From positions 53,410 through 117,409 of the forward strand of contig CAZQQC010000001.1 in assembly GCA_964595365.1 (NCBI GenBank): 64,000 bases of DNA. The letters run 5' to 3'. Positions 34,473 to 43,139 of the stretch are shown in pieces. This DNA is from Fen-1258 sp964595365. Lineage in GTDB: Bacteria; Bacteroidota; Ignavibacteria; Ignavibacteriales; Melioribacteraceae. The position numbers were made by a program, and so were the translations under genes. Numbering within the stretch: the stretch's first letter is position 1; every line of letters begins with the position of its first letter. The notes under the pieces are model-generated. The model was not told the DNA's origin. It did no database searches and was given only the letters and a program-made list of their open reading frames with translations.

Positions 34473-36704
34473 TCAGCCTTTTGTGTGAATCATTCTTTTC
34501 GGGATCGATGAGTAATACAGATCCATAAGATGATTCAGCGAAAAATCGTATTGATCATTTATACATAAATCTTTTCCACATGTTTCACCCAAAAGCATAA
34601 ACGGTGTAAAACTTTTGGAAGCGGTCTCTTCAAATTTTTCCTTCAGCTCCGGGTCGACAGAAACAATTATGCGTGATTGACTTTCCGAGAAAAATGAAAA
34701 ATCTTCTCTCGTCTTAACCGGAATTTTCACTTTTGCACCGACCGGCTTCTCATCGTTCAGAATACAGCATTCTGCCAGAGCACATAAAAGTCCGCCATCA
34801 GAAACATCGTGAGCAGAACGAATCAATCCGTTATCAACCATGGTCAGAAGCAAACTCTGTAAATCTTTTTCGGTTTGCAAATCTATCTTAGGAATTTCTC
34901 CTGTAACCAAATCGTGAACAACTTTTAAATATTCGCTGCCGCCAACTTCTTCGTAATCTTCACCCAAAAGATAAATCAAATCTCCTTCGCATTTGAATTC
35001 CGCCGTTGTGATGTTATCCAATTTCTCTATAAGCCCCACCATACCAATCACAGGTGTCGGGAAAACAGCGGTGTCGGGACTTTCATTGTAGAAACTTACA
35101 TTTCCACCGGTAACAGGAGTATTGAAGAATCTGCATGCTTCACCCATTCCTTCAATTGATTTTTTGAAAGTCCAATACATTTCCGGTTTGTACGGATTGC
35201 CGAAGTTCAAACAATTTGTAATTGCAAGCGGAGCTGCGCCGGTGCAAACGACATTACGTGCCGCTTCGGCAACTGCAATTTTGGTTCCCTCTTTTGGGTC
35301 GAGATAAACGTATCTTCCGTTGCAGTCTGTTTTAGCAGCAATGGCTTTGTCTGTTCCTTTTATATAGATCACAGCCGCATCGGCACCGGGACCGATAACT
35401 GTGTTTGTCCTAACGGAAGAATCATACTGCTGATAGACCCATCGTTTGGATGCAATGTTGGGAGACGAAAATATTTTTTCAAAAATTTCCGAAACACTAC
35501 CTTGTTCCGGTAAAGATTCCAAATTAAATTTTTGCTTCTCGCTCAAGTACGCAGGTTCTTTTGCTTCACGGATATAAACCGGAACATTGCCCCCAAGAGC
35601 CAATTCGACCGGTGGAATTTCGGCTTTCTTTTCGCCATCGTAATTAATTACCAATTTTTCTTCGTCGGCAACCTCGCCAATAATTTCGCAGTTCAAATCC
35701 CACTTCTCAAAAATTTCTTTTACTTTTTCCTCATAGCCTTTCCTGGCAACAACGAGCATTCTTTCCTGGCTTTCCGAAAGCATTATTTCGTAAGCGCTCA
35801 TACCATCTTCGCGTAATGGAACTTTGTTCAGATCTATTATCATTCCGGATCCGCCTTTTGCACTCATCTCCGATGTTGAACACGAAATGCCAGCAGCGCC
35901 CATATCCTGAATTCCAACAATTAAATTATGCTTTATGATTTCAAGAGTAGCTTCAAGCAAAAGTTTTTCTGTGAATGGATCGCCAACTTGAACCGACGGG
36001 CGTTTCGATTCCGACTTTTCAGAAATTTCTTCCGATGCAAAAGTTGCGCCGTGAATTCCATCTCTACCGGTTGATGAACCAACAATCATAACCGGATTAC
36101 CTTTTCCCTTTGCAACTGCCGATATCGAACCGTTCGAATCAACAATTCCAATTGCCATCGCATTTACAAGAGGATTGCCTTTGTAAGATTCATCGAAGAA
36201 AACTTCTCCTGCAACGGTCGGTACTCCGAAACAATTTCCGTAATCGCCTATGCCTTTTACAACTCCTTCGAACAGATAGCGCGTGCGCGGATCGGTTAAC
36301 GGACCAAATCGAAGCGAGTTCAAACATGCGATCGGCCTGGCTCCCATCGTAAAAATATCGCGCAAGATTCCGCCAACACCGGTTGCGGCACCCTGATACG
36401 GTTCAACTGCAGATGGATGATTGTGACTTTCAATCTTGAATGCAATTGCAAGTCCATCGCCAATATCAACAAGCCCGGCATTTTCATCACCGGCGTTTAC
36501 AAGCAGCCTTCCGCCGCTTCTTGGCAAAGTTTTAAGTAGTACAATCGAATTTTTATAACTGCAATGTTCGCTCCACATCACGCTAAAAATACCCAATTCT
36601 GTAAAGGTTGGTGTTCTTCCCAGCCGCTCACAAATCCATCCGTATTCTTCTTCTGTGAGCCCGTGTTCTTTAGCTAAATTTATGTTTACTTCAGGTTCTT
36701 TCAT
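34473..36704 (-). CDS. purL: Phosphoribosylformylglycinamidine synthase subunit PurL
   Basis: This is the small-form PurL (about 743 residues), which performs the fourth step of purine synthesis with separate PurQ and PurS. Motifs include GLTEEEYGWICERLGRTPTFTELGIFSVMWSEHCSYKNS, split here over the family's N-terminal helix, then KIESHNHPSAVEPYQGAATGVGG, IVGIQDMGAAGISCSTSEM and ITNCLNFGNP. No C-terminal glutaminase domain is present, consistent with the small form. The ATG at 36,704 is preferred over a TTG at 36,740 that lacks a ribosome-binding site. Its purine partners are not nearby. Confidence 0.95.
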   Translation of the reverse strand: MKEPEVNINLAKEHGLTEEEYGWICERLGRTPTFTELGIFSVMWSEHCSYKNSIVLLKTLPRSGGRLLVNAGDENAGLVDIGDGLAIAFKIESHNHPSAVEPYQGAATGVGGILRDIFTMGARPIACLNSLRFGPLTDPRTRYLFEGVVKGIGDYGNCFGVPTVAGEVFFDESYKGNPLVNAMAIGIVDSNGSISAVAKGKGNPVMIVGSSTGRDGIHGATFASEEISEKSESKRPSVQVGDPFTEKLLLEATLEIIKHNLIVGIQDMGAAGISCSTSEMSAKGGSGMIIDLNKVPLREDGMSAYEIMLSESQERMLVVARKGYEEKVKEIFEKWDLNCEIIGEVADEEKLVINYDGEKKAEIPPVELALGGNVPVYIREAKEPAYLSEKQKFNLESLPEQGSVSEIFEKIFSSPNIASKRWVYQQYDSSVRTNTVIGPGADAAVIYIKGTDKAIAAKTDCNGRYVYLDPKEGTKIAVAEAARNVVCTGAAPLAITNCLNFGNPYKPEMYWTFKKSIEGMGEACRFFNTPVTGGNVSFYNESPDTAVFPTPVIGMVGLIEKLDNITTAEFKCEGDLIYLLGEDYEEVGGSEYLKVVHDLVTGEIPKIDLQTEKDLQSLLLTMVDNGLIRSAHDVSDGGLLCALAECCILNDEKPVGAKVKIPVKTREDFSFFSESQSRIIVSVDPELKEKFEETASKSFTPFMLLGETCGKDLCINDQYDFSLNHLMDLYYSSIPKRMIHTKG

Positions 36705-36753
36705 ATGAATAGATAGAATCTTTCCGAATGTGGTGTGCAATATAATACATTTC

Positions 36754-36776
36754 GAGGGGCTGTCTCAAAAGTAATT
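36754..36776. repeat. Single end of the GGCTGTCT repeat family
   Basis: GGGGCTGTCTCAAAAGTAAT resembles the terminal repeat of the 110-bp element at 26,563 (about 17 of 20 positions). A matching inverted partner is not visible within the next 300 bases, so this is likely a decayed or truncated copy. Confidence 0.4.
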
Positions 36777-36977
36777 TTACAAAATAATAACTCCCGAAAA
36801 CCTTACTGCTGTCTGGTTTAGTTTGACCAACACTACCCGCGACATGTCTTTATTAAAATATAAAAGCCGCAATGATTTTCTGAACTGTTCACCACAACAA
36901 GGCGAAAACCAAATACGGCTTTATAAAGGACAACATAGAAGAAACTCTATCTCTTACTCCTGCCCGTTTCAACCAGT

Positions 36978-37017
36978 CCGCTGCCAAGGCAGACTCTATG
37001 AGACGGAGTCGAAGCGG
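36978..37017. repeat. 40-bp cloverleaf-like palindrome in the purL-ftsZ gap
   Basis: An outer stem CCGCT/AGCGG encloses two hairpins, TGCCAAGGCA and GACTC-N9-GAGTC, so it folds like a small three-way junction. The rest of the 337-base gap between purL and ftsZ holds the repeat end at 36,754 and nothing else I can support. It is close in size to the palindrome inside ftsQ (39,637). Confidence 0.5.
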
Positions 37018-37041
37018 TGTGAGCTCTCGTTCTAAATAAAC

Positions 37042-38355
37042 TCAATCCATAATTTTTCTTAAGAACGACGAACTGTCTTCCTCATCGCTGTTCTTTTTGT
37101 TTGGATTGAAATCATCATTCTGATAATCAACATGTTCGGCTCTAAATCCGCTTTCAATGTTTGCGTTACGTGCAAACAAATCCAGATCCCCTTTGTTGTA
37201 TCTAAGGATAGTTGGAATATTCAGGTCCTCACTGTTTTCAAGATCGGTACCTTTCTTTGTAGAGAATGCCGCACCGATGCTGCTAACTTTCTTCCCGGTT
37301 TGCCGGTCAGGCAGGTCATTTTTACGTTCAACTTTTTCCGTTCTCAAATTGCTGATCGGCTTCGCGCTTGCTTTCGTTTCAAATCCGGTTGCAATTACGG
37401 TGTATGAAATATATTCGGTCATCGATTCTTTGTTGACGACGCCGAATATTACATTCGCTTCTTCGCCTGCTGCTTCAAAAATTACATTGTTGCCGGCTTC
37501 AATTTCCTGCATTGTCATATTAGCCGAACCGCTGACGTTGAGAAGAATATTTTTTGCACCTTTAATTGAAACACCTTCAAGCATCGGCGATGAAATCGCT
37601 TTCTGCGCTGCCTCAATCGAGCGGTTTTCTCCACTTGCAATTCCACAGCCCATCAATGCCTGTCCACTGTCTCTCATAACCGTACGAACATCGGCAAAGT
37701 CAACGTTGATAATTCCTTTGATCGTAATTATATCTGAAATACCGCGTGTAGCTTCGTAAAGAATTTCGTTCGGCTTATCGAATGCTGCACGCGCTGCAGT
37801 TGCAGTATCAATGATGCTAAGAATTCTGCTGTTCGGAATAACGATCAGCGAATCAACATACTGACGGAGTTCGGCAATTCCTTCATCTGCATTTTTCATT
37901 CTTTGTTTGCCTTCCCACGTAAACGGTTTTGTAACTATACCAATCACGAGAGCGCCGAGGCTTTTTGCAATCGATGCCACAATAGGAGCGCCTCCCGTTC
38001 CTGTACCGCCACCCATTCCCGCAGTAACAAAAACCATGTCCGAACCTTCCAGAACGTGGGTAATTTTTTCGCGGTCTTCCTCTGCTGCTTTTTTACCAAC
38101 GTTAGGATCCGCACCGGCACCAAGCCCTCGAGTAACATTTGTGCCAATTTGAATTTTGTGCAATGCCGAACTTTCTTCGAGCACTTGCGCATCTGTATTG
38201 ACAGCAGCGAATTCAACCCCGTTCAATCCGCGGTTGATCATACTATCAATAGCATTGCAGCCACCACCGCCAACTCCTACAACTTTGATTTGAGCTGACA
38301 ATGGTCTTTGTGTTTCAAGAGTAAAAAAACGCGGCCGTTTTTCCATAGCTGACAT
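37042..38355 (-). CDS. ftsZ: Cell division protein FtsZ
   Basis: This 437-residue tubulin homologue forms the division ring. It has VVGVGGGGCNAIDSMI, the GTP-binding signature GGGTGTGGAP near 117-126, and the T7 loop region NVDFADVRTV. The globular part ends about residue 330. The C-terminal linker carries a palindrome-derived segment (LPDRQTGK). Two peptides resemble the usual FtsA-binding tail: DLNIPTILR, followed by about 45 more residues, and the actual C-terminus SSSFLRKIMD. It is the last gene of the dcw cluster, 26 bases after ftsA. Confidence 0.97.
   Translation of the reverse strand: MSAMEKRPRFFTLETQRPLSAQIKVVGVGGGGCNAIDSMINRGLNGVEFAAVNTDAQVLEESSALHKIQIGTNVTRGLGAGADPNVGKKAAEEDREKITHVLEGSDMVFVTAGMGGGTGTGGAPIVASIAKSLGALVIGIVTKPFTWEGKQRMKNADEGIAELRQYVDSLIVIPNSRILSIIDTATAARAAFDKPNEILYEATRGISDIITIKGIINVDFADVRTVMRDSGQALMGCGIASGENRSIEAAQKAISSPMLEGVSIKGAKNILLNVSGSANMTMQEIEAGNNVIFEAAGEEANVIFGVVNKESMTEYISYTVIATGFETKASAKPISNLRTEKVERKNDLPDRQTGKKVSSIGAAFSTKKGTDLENSEDLNIPTILRYNKGDLDLFARNANIESGFRAEHVDYQNDDFNPNKKNSDEEDSSSFLRKIMD
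37294..37317. repeat. Small palindrome inside the ftsZ linker
   Basis: CCCGGTTTGCCGGTCAGGCA with its following GGTC contains CCGG-TTTG-CCGG and is translated on the minus strand as LPDRQTGK. Sequences of this type that read PDRQxG are recurrent in Bacteroidota-group genomes as short palindromic repeats. Its place in the disordered linker explains why it is tolerated. Confidence 0.45.
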
Positions 38356-38381
38356 GATTCCTCCTTGTTGTGGTGTTTTAT

Positions 38382-39623
38382 TTATAGTTTGTCAAAAAAT
38401 TCTTGTACCTTTTTGAACAATTTGCTTACATTAAATTTGTTTTCGCCGCTTACGCTCTTTCCAACAGAAAAACTATCCGATACTTTTCCGGGAACTCCGC
38501 GGATTAATCCGGCAACGGTTGCAAACTCCGGGCTCTCTACTTCTTTCGATAAGCCCGAACCAAGATCGAGAGGAACGCCGATGCGTGCCGGCATTCCGAA
38601 AACTTCTTCAGCCAATTCTGTGCTGCCCTTTAGAAGAGAACCGCCCCCCGTTAATACTACACCTGCTTTAATTTTATTTTTGAATCCGGTGTGACGGAGT
38701 TCATTATCAATAATTGAAAAAAGTTCTTTCATTCTTATGCTAATAATTTGTGTTAAAAGCGAGAGAGGTATTTTGATGTTCCCTCTTCCGCCAATGCCTT
38801 TTATGTATAAGTCTTCTTCTTTAATCATTGCTTGTTCGGTTGAGTAACCATGTTCGCGTTTCAGCATTTCTGCATCTGCTGTAACAATACCAAGAGTTTC
38901 GCGTATGTCGTTTGTAACTTGATTGCCTGCAACTCCAATTACTTTAGTATGCTTGATTGCTTTCTTATGAAATATTGCCAGATCAGTTGTTCCGCCGCCG
39001 ATATCAACAAGCAAAATTCCCAAATCTTTTTCGTTTTCTTCGAGCACAGCAAAACTTGATGCAATAGGTTGAAGCACATAATCTTTCACTGTGTAGCCGG
39101 CACGCTCGACCGATTTTTTTATGTTTTGAATTGCCGGAATTGAAGCAAGCACAACATGATTCACCGCTTCTAACCTTGAGCCGCTCATTCCAATCGGATC
39201 GTCGATACCGCCCTGGTAATCAACAAAATATTCTTCGGGAATGATATGAAGAATCTGCCGGTCGGAAGGAATTCTTATCGTCTGAACATCGCTTCTCAAA
39301 CGGTCCAAATCATCTTGAGTGATTTCTTTTTCCGGATTGCTGATCGTTACATAATTTCTATGACGCAAACTCGTAATATGTTCGCCCGCAACTCCTACGT
39401 TAAGTTCTTTAACCGTTAAACCTGCTCTGTTGATTGCAACACTCAATGCCTGGTTAATCGCTTCGGCGGTTTTTGAAATGTTAGCCACCAATCCGCGGTT
39501 TAATCCTTCGGAAGGTGCAACTCCGAACCCGAGAATATTAATATTAGATTCAGCCTGTTCAGCAATTACGGCACAAACTTTTGTTGTGCCGAGATCGAGT
39601 CCTGCTATTATATTTTTCTTCAT
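38382..39623 (-). CDS. ftsA: Cell division protein FtsA
   Basis: This actin-like ATPase tethers FtsZ to the membrane. Near the start IIAGLDLGTTKVCAVIAE is the phosphate-1 motif; LGILLVDIGGGTTDLAIF is phosphate-2 and AGVVLTGGGSLLKG the adenosine motif. The 1C subdomain lies about 85-160. The C-terminus NVSKLFKKVQEFFDKL is a plausible amphipathic membrane-targeting helix. The ATG at 39,623 is taken as start; a TTG three codons earlier overlaps the ftsQ stop, and AAGG lies 9 bases before the chosen ATG. Confidence 0.96.
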   Translation of the reverse strand: MKKNIIAGLDLGTTKVCAVIAEQAESNINILGFGVAPSEGLNRGLVANISKTAEAINQALSVAINRAGLTVKELNVGVAGEHITSLRHRNYVTISNPEKEITQDDLDRLRSDVQTIRIPSDRQILHIIPEEYFVDYQGGIDDPIGMSGSRLEAVNHVVLASIPAIQNIKKSVERAGYTVKDYVLQPIASSFAVLEENEKDLGILLVDIGGGTTDLAIFHKKAIKHTKVIGVAGNQVTNDIRETLGIVTADAEMLKREHGYSTEQAMIKEEDLYIKGIGGRGNIKIPLSLLTQIISIRMKELFSIIDNELRHTGFKNKIKAGVVLTGGGSLLKGSTELAEEVFGMPARIGVPLDLGSGLSKEVESPEFATVAGLIRGVPGKVSDSFSVGKSVSGENKFNVSKLFKKVQEFFDKL

Positions 39624-39628
39624 AATTT

Positions 39629-40465
39629 TCAACCTTGCATGCCTGCTTCCCTCGTCTCCGGTTCTACGGAGTGGGTAGGCATGCTCTCGTTTGAATTCGT
39701 CTCTACTTTGCCCTCAGGCGTTTCTGAAATTCCAAGGTATACGTGTCCGCCGTAACGCAGGTCAACGTAATTCAAATATTGATTAATTTCTTTTCCTTTC
39801 AAGTAATTCCAAAGATTATTTAAGTAAACAATTTTTCTGATCTCGCTTCCGCGACCGATTTTGATTGGATAATTCACCGACGAAAGATTTAGAACGATGT
39901 CACCACCGTTTTCCATATCGATTGAAGAAAGTGAATCGTATAATTCTGGATTCAAAAGCTTAACCGAAGAAATAATTTTTGCTGCAGTTACCATATCGAA
40001 ATTTTTCTTCATTGAAAACAATGGCTGAATTGTTCCGTCCACCGATAAATTTGCTATAACCGGGTAATCGATTTTTTTTGTCTGATCGAAAACCGGAAGT
40101 ACTTGCAGTTTATCTGTAACGATAAACTGGTTATCGTCATTCAGCAAAATTGCCATAAAAGATTTTTCTCTAATCCTAATTGAAACTTGCCCGTTGCCAT
40201 CGTACCGGACATCGGAGCGTTCAACGTAAGGATGCTTTTCAATTCTATCTTTAATTACCTGCAAAGTAAGACTGGAGTAGCCATCCCTATCAAGCAAGTT
40301 TGCGTAACCCAGATACTGCTCTTTCGTAAGATGAACATTTCCTTCCAGCGCAATTACCTGAATGCTATAACCATTGCCCGACTTAAGATTAACAGACAAA
40401 TAGATTACCAAGCCAAGAGTGATAACCAGAGAAAGTGCGCTTAATATTTTTCCCAACGATTTCAT
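39629..40465 (-). CDS. ftsQ: Cell division protein FtsQ/DivIB
   Basis: This 278-residue bitopic protein links early and late division proteins. A short cytoplasmic N-terminus is followed by a membrane helix (about 9-27) and a POTRA domain beginning SIQVIALEGNVHLTKEQYLG, then LTLQVIKDRIEKHPYVERSDV. The beta domain continues with ILLNDDNQFIVTDKLQVLPVF. The last 16-17 residues (SMPTHSVEPETREAGMQ) are encoded by a palindromic element, so the native C-terminus probably ended about there. It starts 4 bases after the murC stop. Confidence 0.9.
   Translation of the reverse strand: MKSLGKILSALSLVITLGLVIYLSVNLKSGNGYSIQVIALEGNVHLTKEQYLGYANLLDRDGYSSLTLQVIKDRIEKHPYVERSDVRYDGNGQVSIRIREKSFMAILLNDDNQFIVTDKLQVLPVFDQTKKIDYPVIANLSVDGTIQPLFSMKKNFDMVTAAKIISSVKLLNPELYDSLSSIDMENGGDIVLNLSSVNYPIKIGRGSEIRKIVYLNNLWNYLKGKEINQYLNYVDLRYGGHVYLGISETPEGKVETNSNESMPTHSVEPETREAGMQG
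39637..39684. repeat. 48-bp palindrome forming the 3' end of ftsQ
   Basis: GCATGCCT at one end pairs perfectly with AGGCATGC at the other, and an inner stem CTCCG-GTTCTA-CGGAG forms a second hairpin. The element is 48 bases, exactly 16 codons, so it fits the ftsQ frame. It ends just ahead of the ftsQ stop codon and of the AAGG that precedes ftsA. This looks like an insertion of a small mobile palindrome. Confidence 0.6.
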
Positions 40466-40469
40466 GAAT

Positions 40470-41852
40470 CTATTTTTGTTTTTCCGTCAAAAATTGAACA
40501 AACTTTTCACCGAACTTCCAGATATCTCCTGCGCCCATCGTAATGATGATGTCTCCCTTTCTGTAAATTTTTTGAAGAAGCTCGGGAACCTTAGTTTTAT
40601 CCGGTTCATAGTAAACATGTTTGTGCCCGAACTTTTTTGCAGAATCTGCAATTAACAATCCATTAATTCCTTCGATCGGTTTTTCACGTGCCGGGTAAAC
40701 ATCTGTACAAATGAAAACATCCGAGTTTAAGAACGATCTGCCAAACTCAGCATAAAAATCGCGTGTGCGGGAAAATAGATGCGGTTGGAATACAGCAACT
40801 AATCTTCTGTTCCACCCGCGGCGGATTCCGTCAAGAGTTACATTTATTTCGGTCGGATGATGACCATAGTCGTCAACCACCATTACGTCGTTATCATATT
40901 TTTTTTCGAACCGGCGGTAAACACCATGGAATGATTCGAGCGCTTTCTTGATCACGTTGAACTCGACGCCCATCTGTGTTGCAATCGTAACCGCTACAAG
41001 AGAATTTTTCACGTTGTGCAAACCGGGGATGTTGATACACAATTTGCCGAGTTCTTTGCCAAGATAAATCACCCCGAACTCGGAATGATTTTGCAAGTGA
41101 GTAATATTTACCGCACGAACGTCTGCCTGGGGTGTAATTCCATAAGTAAAAATTTTCTTATTGATCTGCGGAATAACATCCTGAAGCGCGGGTTCATCGA
41201 GACATAAAACAATAAAACCGAAGAACGGAACCTTGTTAGCAAATTCTACAAATGCAGATTTTATATCATCCAAATCTTTGTATGTATCGAGATGTTCTTT
41301 TTCCAAAGTTGTGAGCGCGGCAATCGTTGGTGTCAATTTCAAAAATGTTCTGTCAAATTCATCCGCTTCAACAACGATATATTCACCCCGGCCCAACCGT
41401 GCGTTGGTTCCGCCGAGAGAACTCAATTTTCCGCCAACTATAATCGTAGGGTCGATTCCGGCTTCGGTTAGTACAAGTCCAACCATCGAAGTTGTTGTTG
41501 TCTTTCCATGTGTTCCGGCAATCCCGATTCCATATTTCATTCTCATGCACTCGGCTAACATCTCGGAGCGTTTGATAACGGGAATTTTTTTTGCAACAGC
41601 TTCCTTCACTTCCGGATTTTCCAGATTCACCGCTGAAGAGTAAACGACAACATCTGCATTTTTCAAATTCTCTGCCGAATGACCTTCAAAAACTTTTATT
41701 CCTAAATTCTCGAGACGATCTGTAACTTCCGTTTTGTTCAGGTCGGAACCGGTTATTGTAAATCCCTGGCTCAATAAAATTTCTGCGATACCGCTCATTC
41801 CTATTCCACCAATACCAATAAAATGAATATTTTTAATTGTCTTCATCATCAT
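40470..41852 (-). CDS. murC: UDP-N-acetylmuramate-L-alanine ligase
   Basis: This 460-residue Mur ligase adds L-alanine to UDP-MurNAc, the first amino acid of the stem peptide. HFIGIGGIGMSGIAEILL is the N-terminal Rossmann motif, GIAGTHGKTTTTSMVG the ATP-binding P-loop, and EADEFDRTFL and HPTEINVTLDG later signatures. It begins with three methionines, so the exact start may vary by two codons. A 186-base gap, the only real gap within the dcw cluster, separates it from murG and may hold a promoter. Confidence 0.96.
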   Translation of the reverse strand: MMMKTIKNIHFIGIGGIGMSGIAEILLSQGFTITGSDLNKTEVTDRLENLGIKVFEGHSAENLKNADVVVYSSAVNLENPEVKEAVAKKIPVIKRSEMLAECMRMKYGIGIAGTHGKTTTTSMVGLVLTEAGIDPTIIVGGKLSSLGGTNARLGRGEYIVVEADEFDRTFLKLTPTIAALTTLEKEHLDTYKDLDDIKSAFVEFANKVPFFGFIVLCLDEPALQDVIPQINKKIFTYGITPQADVRAVNITHLQNHSEFGVIYLGKELGKLCINIPGLHNVKNSLVAVTIATQMGVEFNVIKKALESFHGVYRRFEKKYDNDVMVVDDYGHHPTEINVTLDGIRRGWNRRLVAVFQPHLFSRTRDFYAEFGRSFLNSDVFICTDVYPAREKPIEGINGLLIADSAKKFGHKHVYYEPDKTKVPELLQKIYRKGDIIITMGAGDIWKFGEKFVQFLTEKQK

Positions 41853-42038
41853 AACAAATCTTCCCTTCTTATTGCCAAAAGATTATCAACCATTACCAGA
41901 ACTCAACTCCGCTACAACAGACCAGTAAAACCTCAATTAACAAAATCAAACAGCCAAAACCGTACTTCTGAATTCGGCTATAGATAATTGTTTAGAAATT
42001 GTTAGTTGTTTTTTGTTACTCATTCTCGTTACCATTAA

Positions 42039-43139
42039 TTAGAATACTTCCGCTAATTTAATCGCCCGTTCGGCTATTTCTTTTGCAGCAAACGGTTTTG
42101 CGAACCCGGAAATATTTTTTTTCAATTTTTCCTGACGGGCTTCGTTGAACAACAATTTATTCACAACAGATAAGAATTCCGTTTCAATATTTTTATCTTC
42201 GATTAATTCTGCAGCGTTAGCTTCTTTCAGTGCTTTTGCATTTAGATACTGATGATTAGCTGCAACATTCGGCGATGGAACGAAAACAACCGGTAGCGCG
42301 AGATGCGAAATCTCGGCAATCGTTGTTGCACCGGCACGCGCAAGTACTACATCGCACGCAGAATATGCGGTCGACATGTCTCTTGTAAACGGTATCACTT
42401 TTACAAAATCGTTTTCGAGATTTTTGTATCGATCAAAGTAAGATTGTCCCGTCTGCCAGATTACCTGAATTCCATTTTCGTTTAATCCTTTTATATTTCG
42501 TGCTACAGCTCGATTAATCGAGAGCGCGCCACCACTTCCGCCAATTATCAACAAAACTTTCTTTGAAGGATTCAGACCAAAACTTTTTTTGGCGTTCGAT
42601 TTGTCCCCCAGTTTTAAGTTCACCCTTACCGGATTGCCGGTAACTTTTAATTTCGATTGATTGCGGAAATATTTTTTCGATTTTTCAAACATAAGGTGAA
42701 TTTCATCCGCTTTTTTTTCGAGCACTCTGTTCGTAACACCGGGGTAACTATTCTGTTCGAGCAAAATTACTTTAGCTCCCAGCACCGATGCCGCCCAAAT
42801 AACAGGACCGGAAACGTATGCACCACTTCCTATTGCAACGCGCGGTTTGAATGAGAAACAGATTGCCAACGATTGAATTGCAGCAATAAAAACTTTTAAC
42901 GGAAAAAGAATACTGCTCATGTTCAGCCTTCTTGAAAAACCGCTTATCCATATTGATTTGAAGTCAAATTTGTATTCGGGAACGATGCGGGATTCAATTT
43001 TGCTTTTTGCACCTATAAATAAAATTTCCGATTCCGGTTTCATAATCTGAATTTGCTGGGCTACTGCAATCGCGGGATACAAATGCCCGCCGGTTCCGCC
43101 ACCGGCAAATACAAAACGGTATGGAATTTTACCTGTCAT
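42039..43139 (-). CDS. murG: UDP-N-acetylglucosamine-(pentapeptide)-pyrophosphoryl-undecaprenol GlcNAc transferase
   Basis: This 366-residue glycosyltransferase makes lipid II from lipid I at the inner membrane face. The N-terminal loop FAGGGTGGHLYPAIAVA and the second G-loop LIIGGSGGALSINRAV are present, with ATTIAEISHLALPVVFVPSP as the UDP-GlcNAc binding region. Length matches the family. It overlaps ftsW by 4 bases. Confidence 0.96.
   Translation of the reverse strand: MTGKIPYRFVFAGGGTGGHLYPAIAVAQQIQIMKPESEILFIGAKSKIESRIVPEYKFDFKSIWISGFSRRLNMSSILFPLKVFIAAIQSLAICFSFKPRVAIGSGAYVSGPVIWAASVLGAKVILLEQNSYPGVTNRVLEKKADEIHLMFEKSKKYFRNQSKLKVTGNPVRVNLKLGDKSNAKKSFGLNPSKKVLLIIGGSGGALSINRAVARNIKGLNENGIQVIWQTGQSYFDRYKNLENDFVKVIPFTRDMSTAYSACDVVLARAGATTIAEISHLALPVVFVPSPNVAANHQYLNAKALKEANAAELIEDKNIETEFLSVVNKLLFNEARQEKLKKNISGFAKPFAAKEIAERAIKLAEVF

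Noticed and set aside
36823..37035. Plus-strand frame of 70 codons in the purL-ftsZ gap
   Set aside because: It runs through the cloverleaf palindrome; no ribosome-binding site, no transposase motif, so I treat it as chance.
37157..37759. Plus-strand frame of 200 codons opposite ftsZ
   Set aside because: It is an antisense shadow of the FtsZ coding sequence; no ribosome-binding site and no family resemblance.
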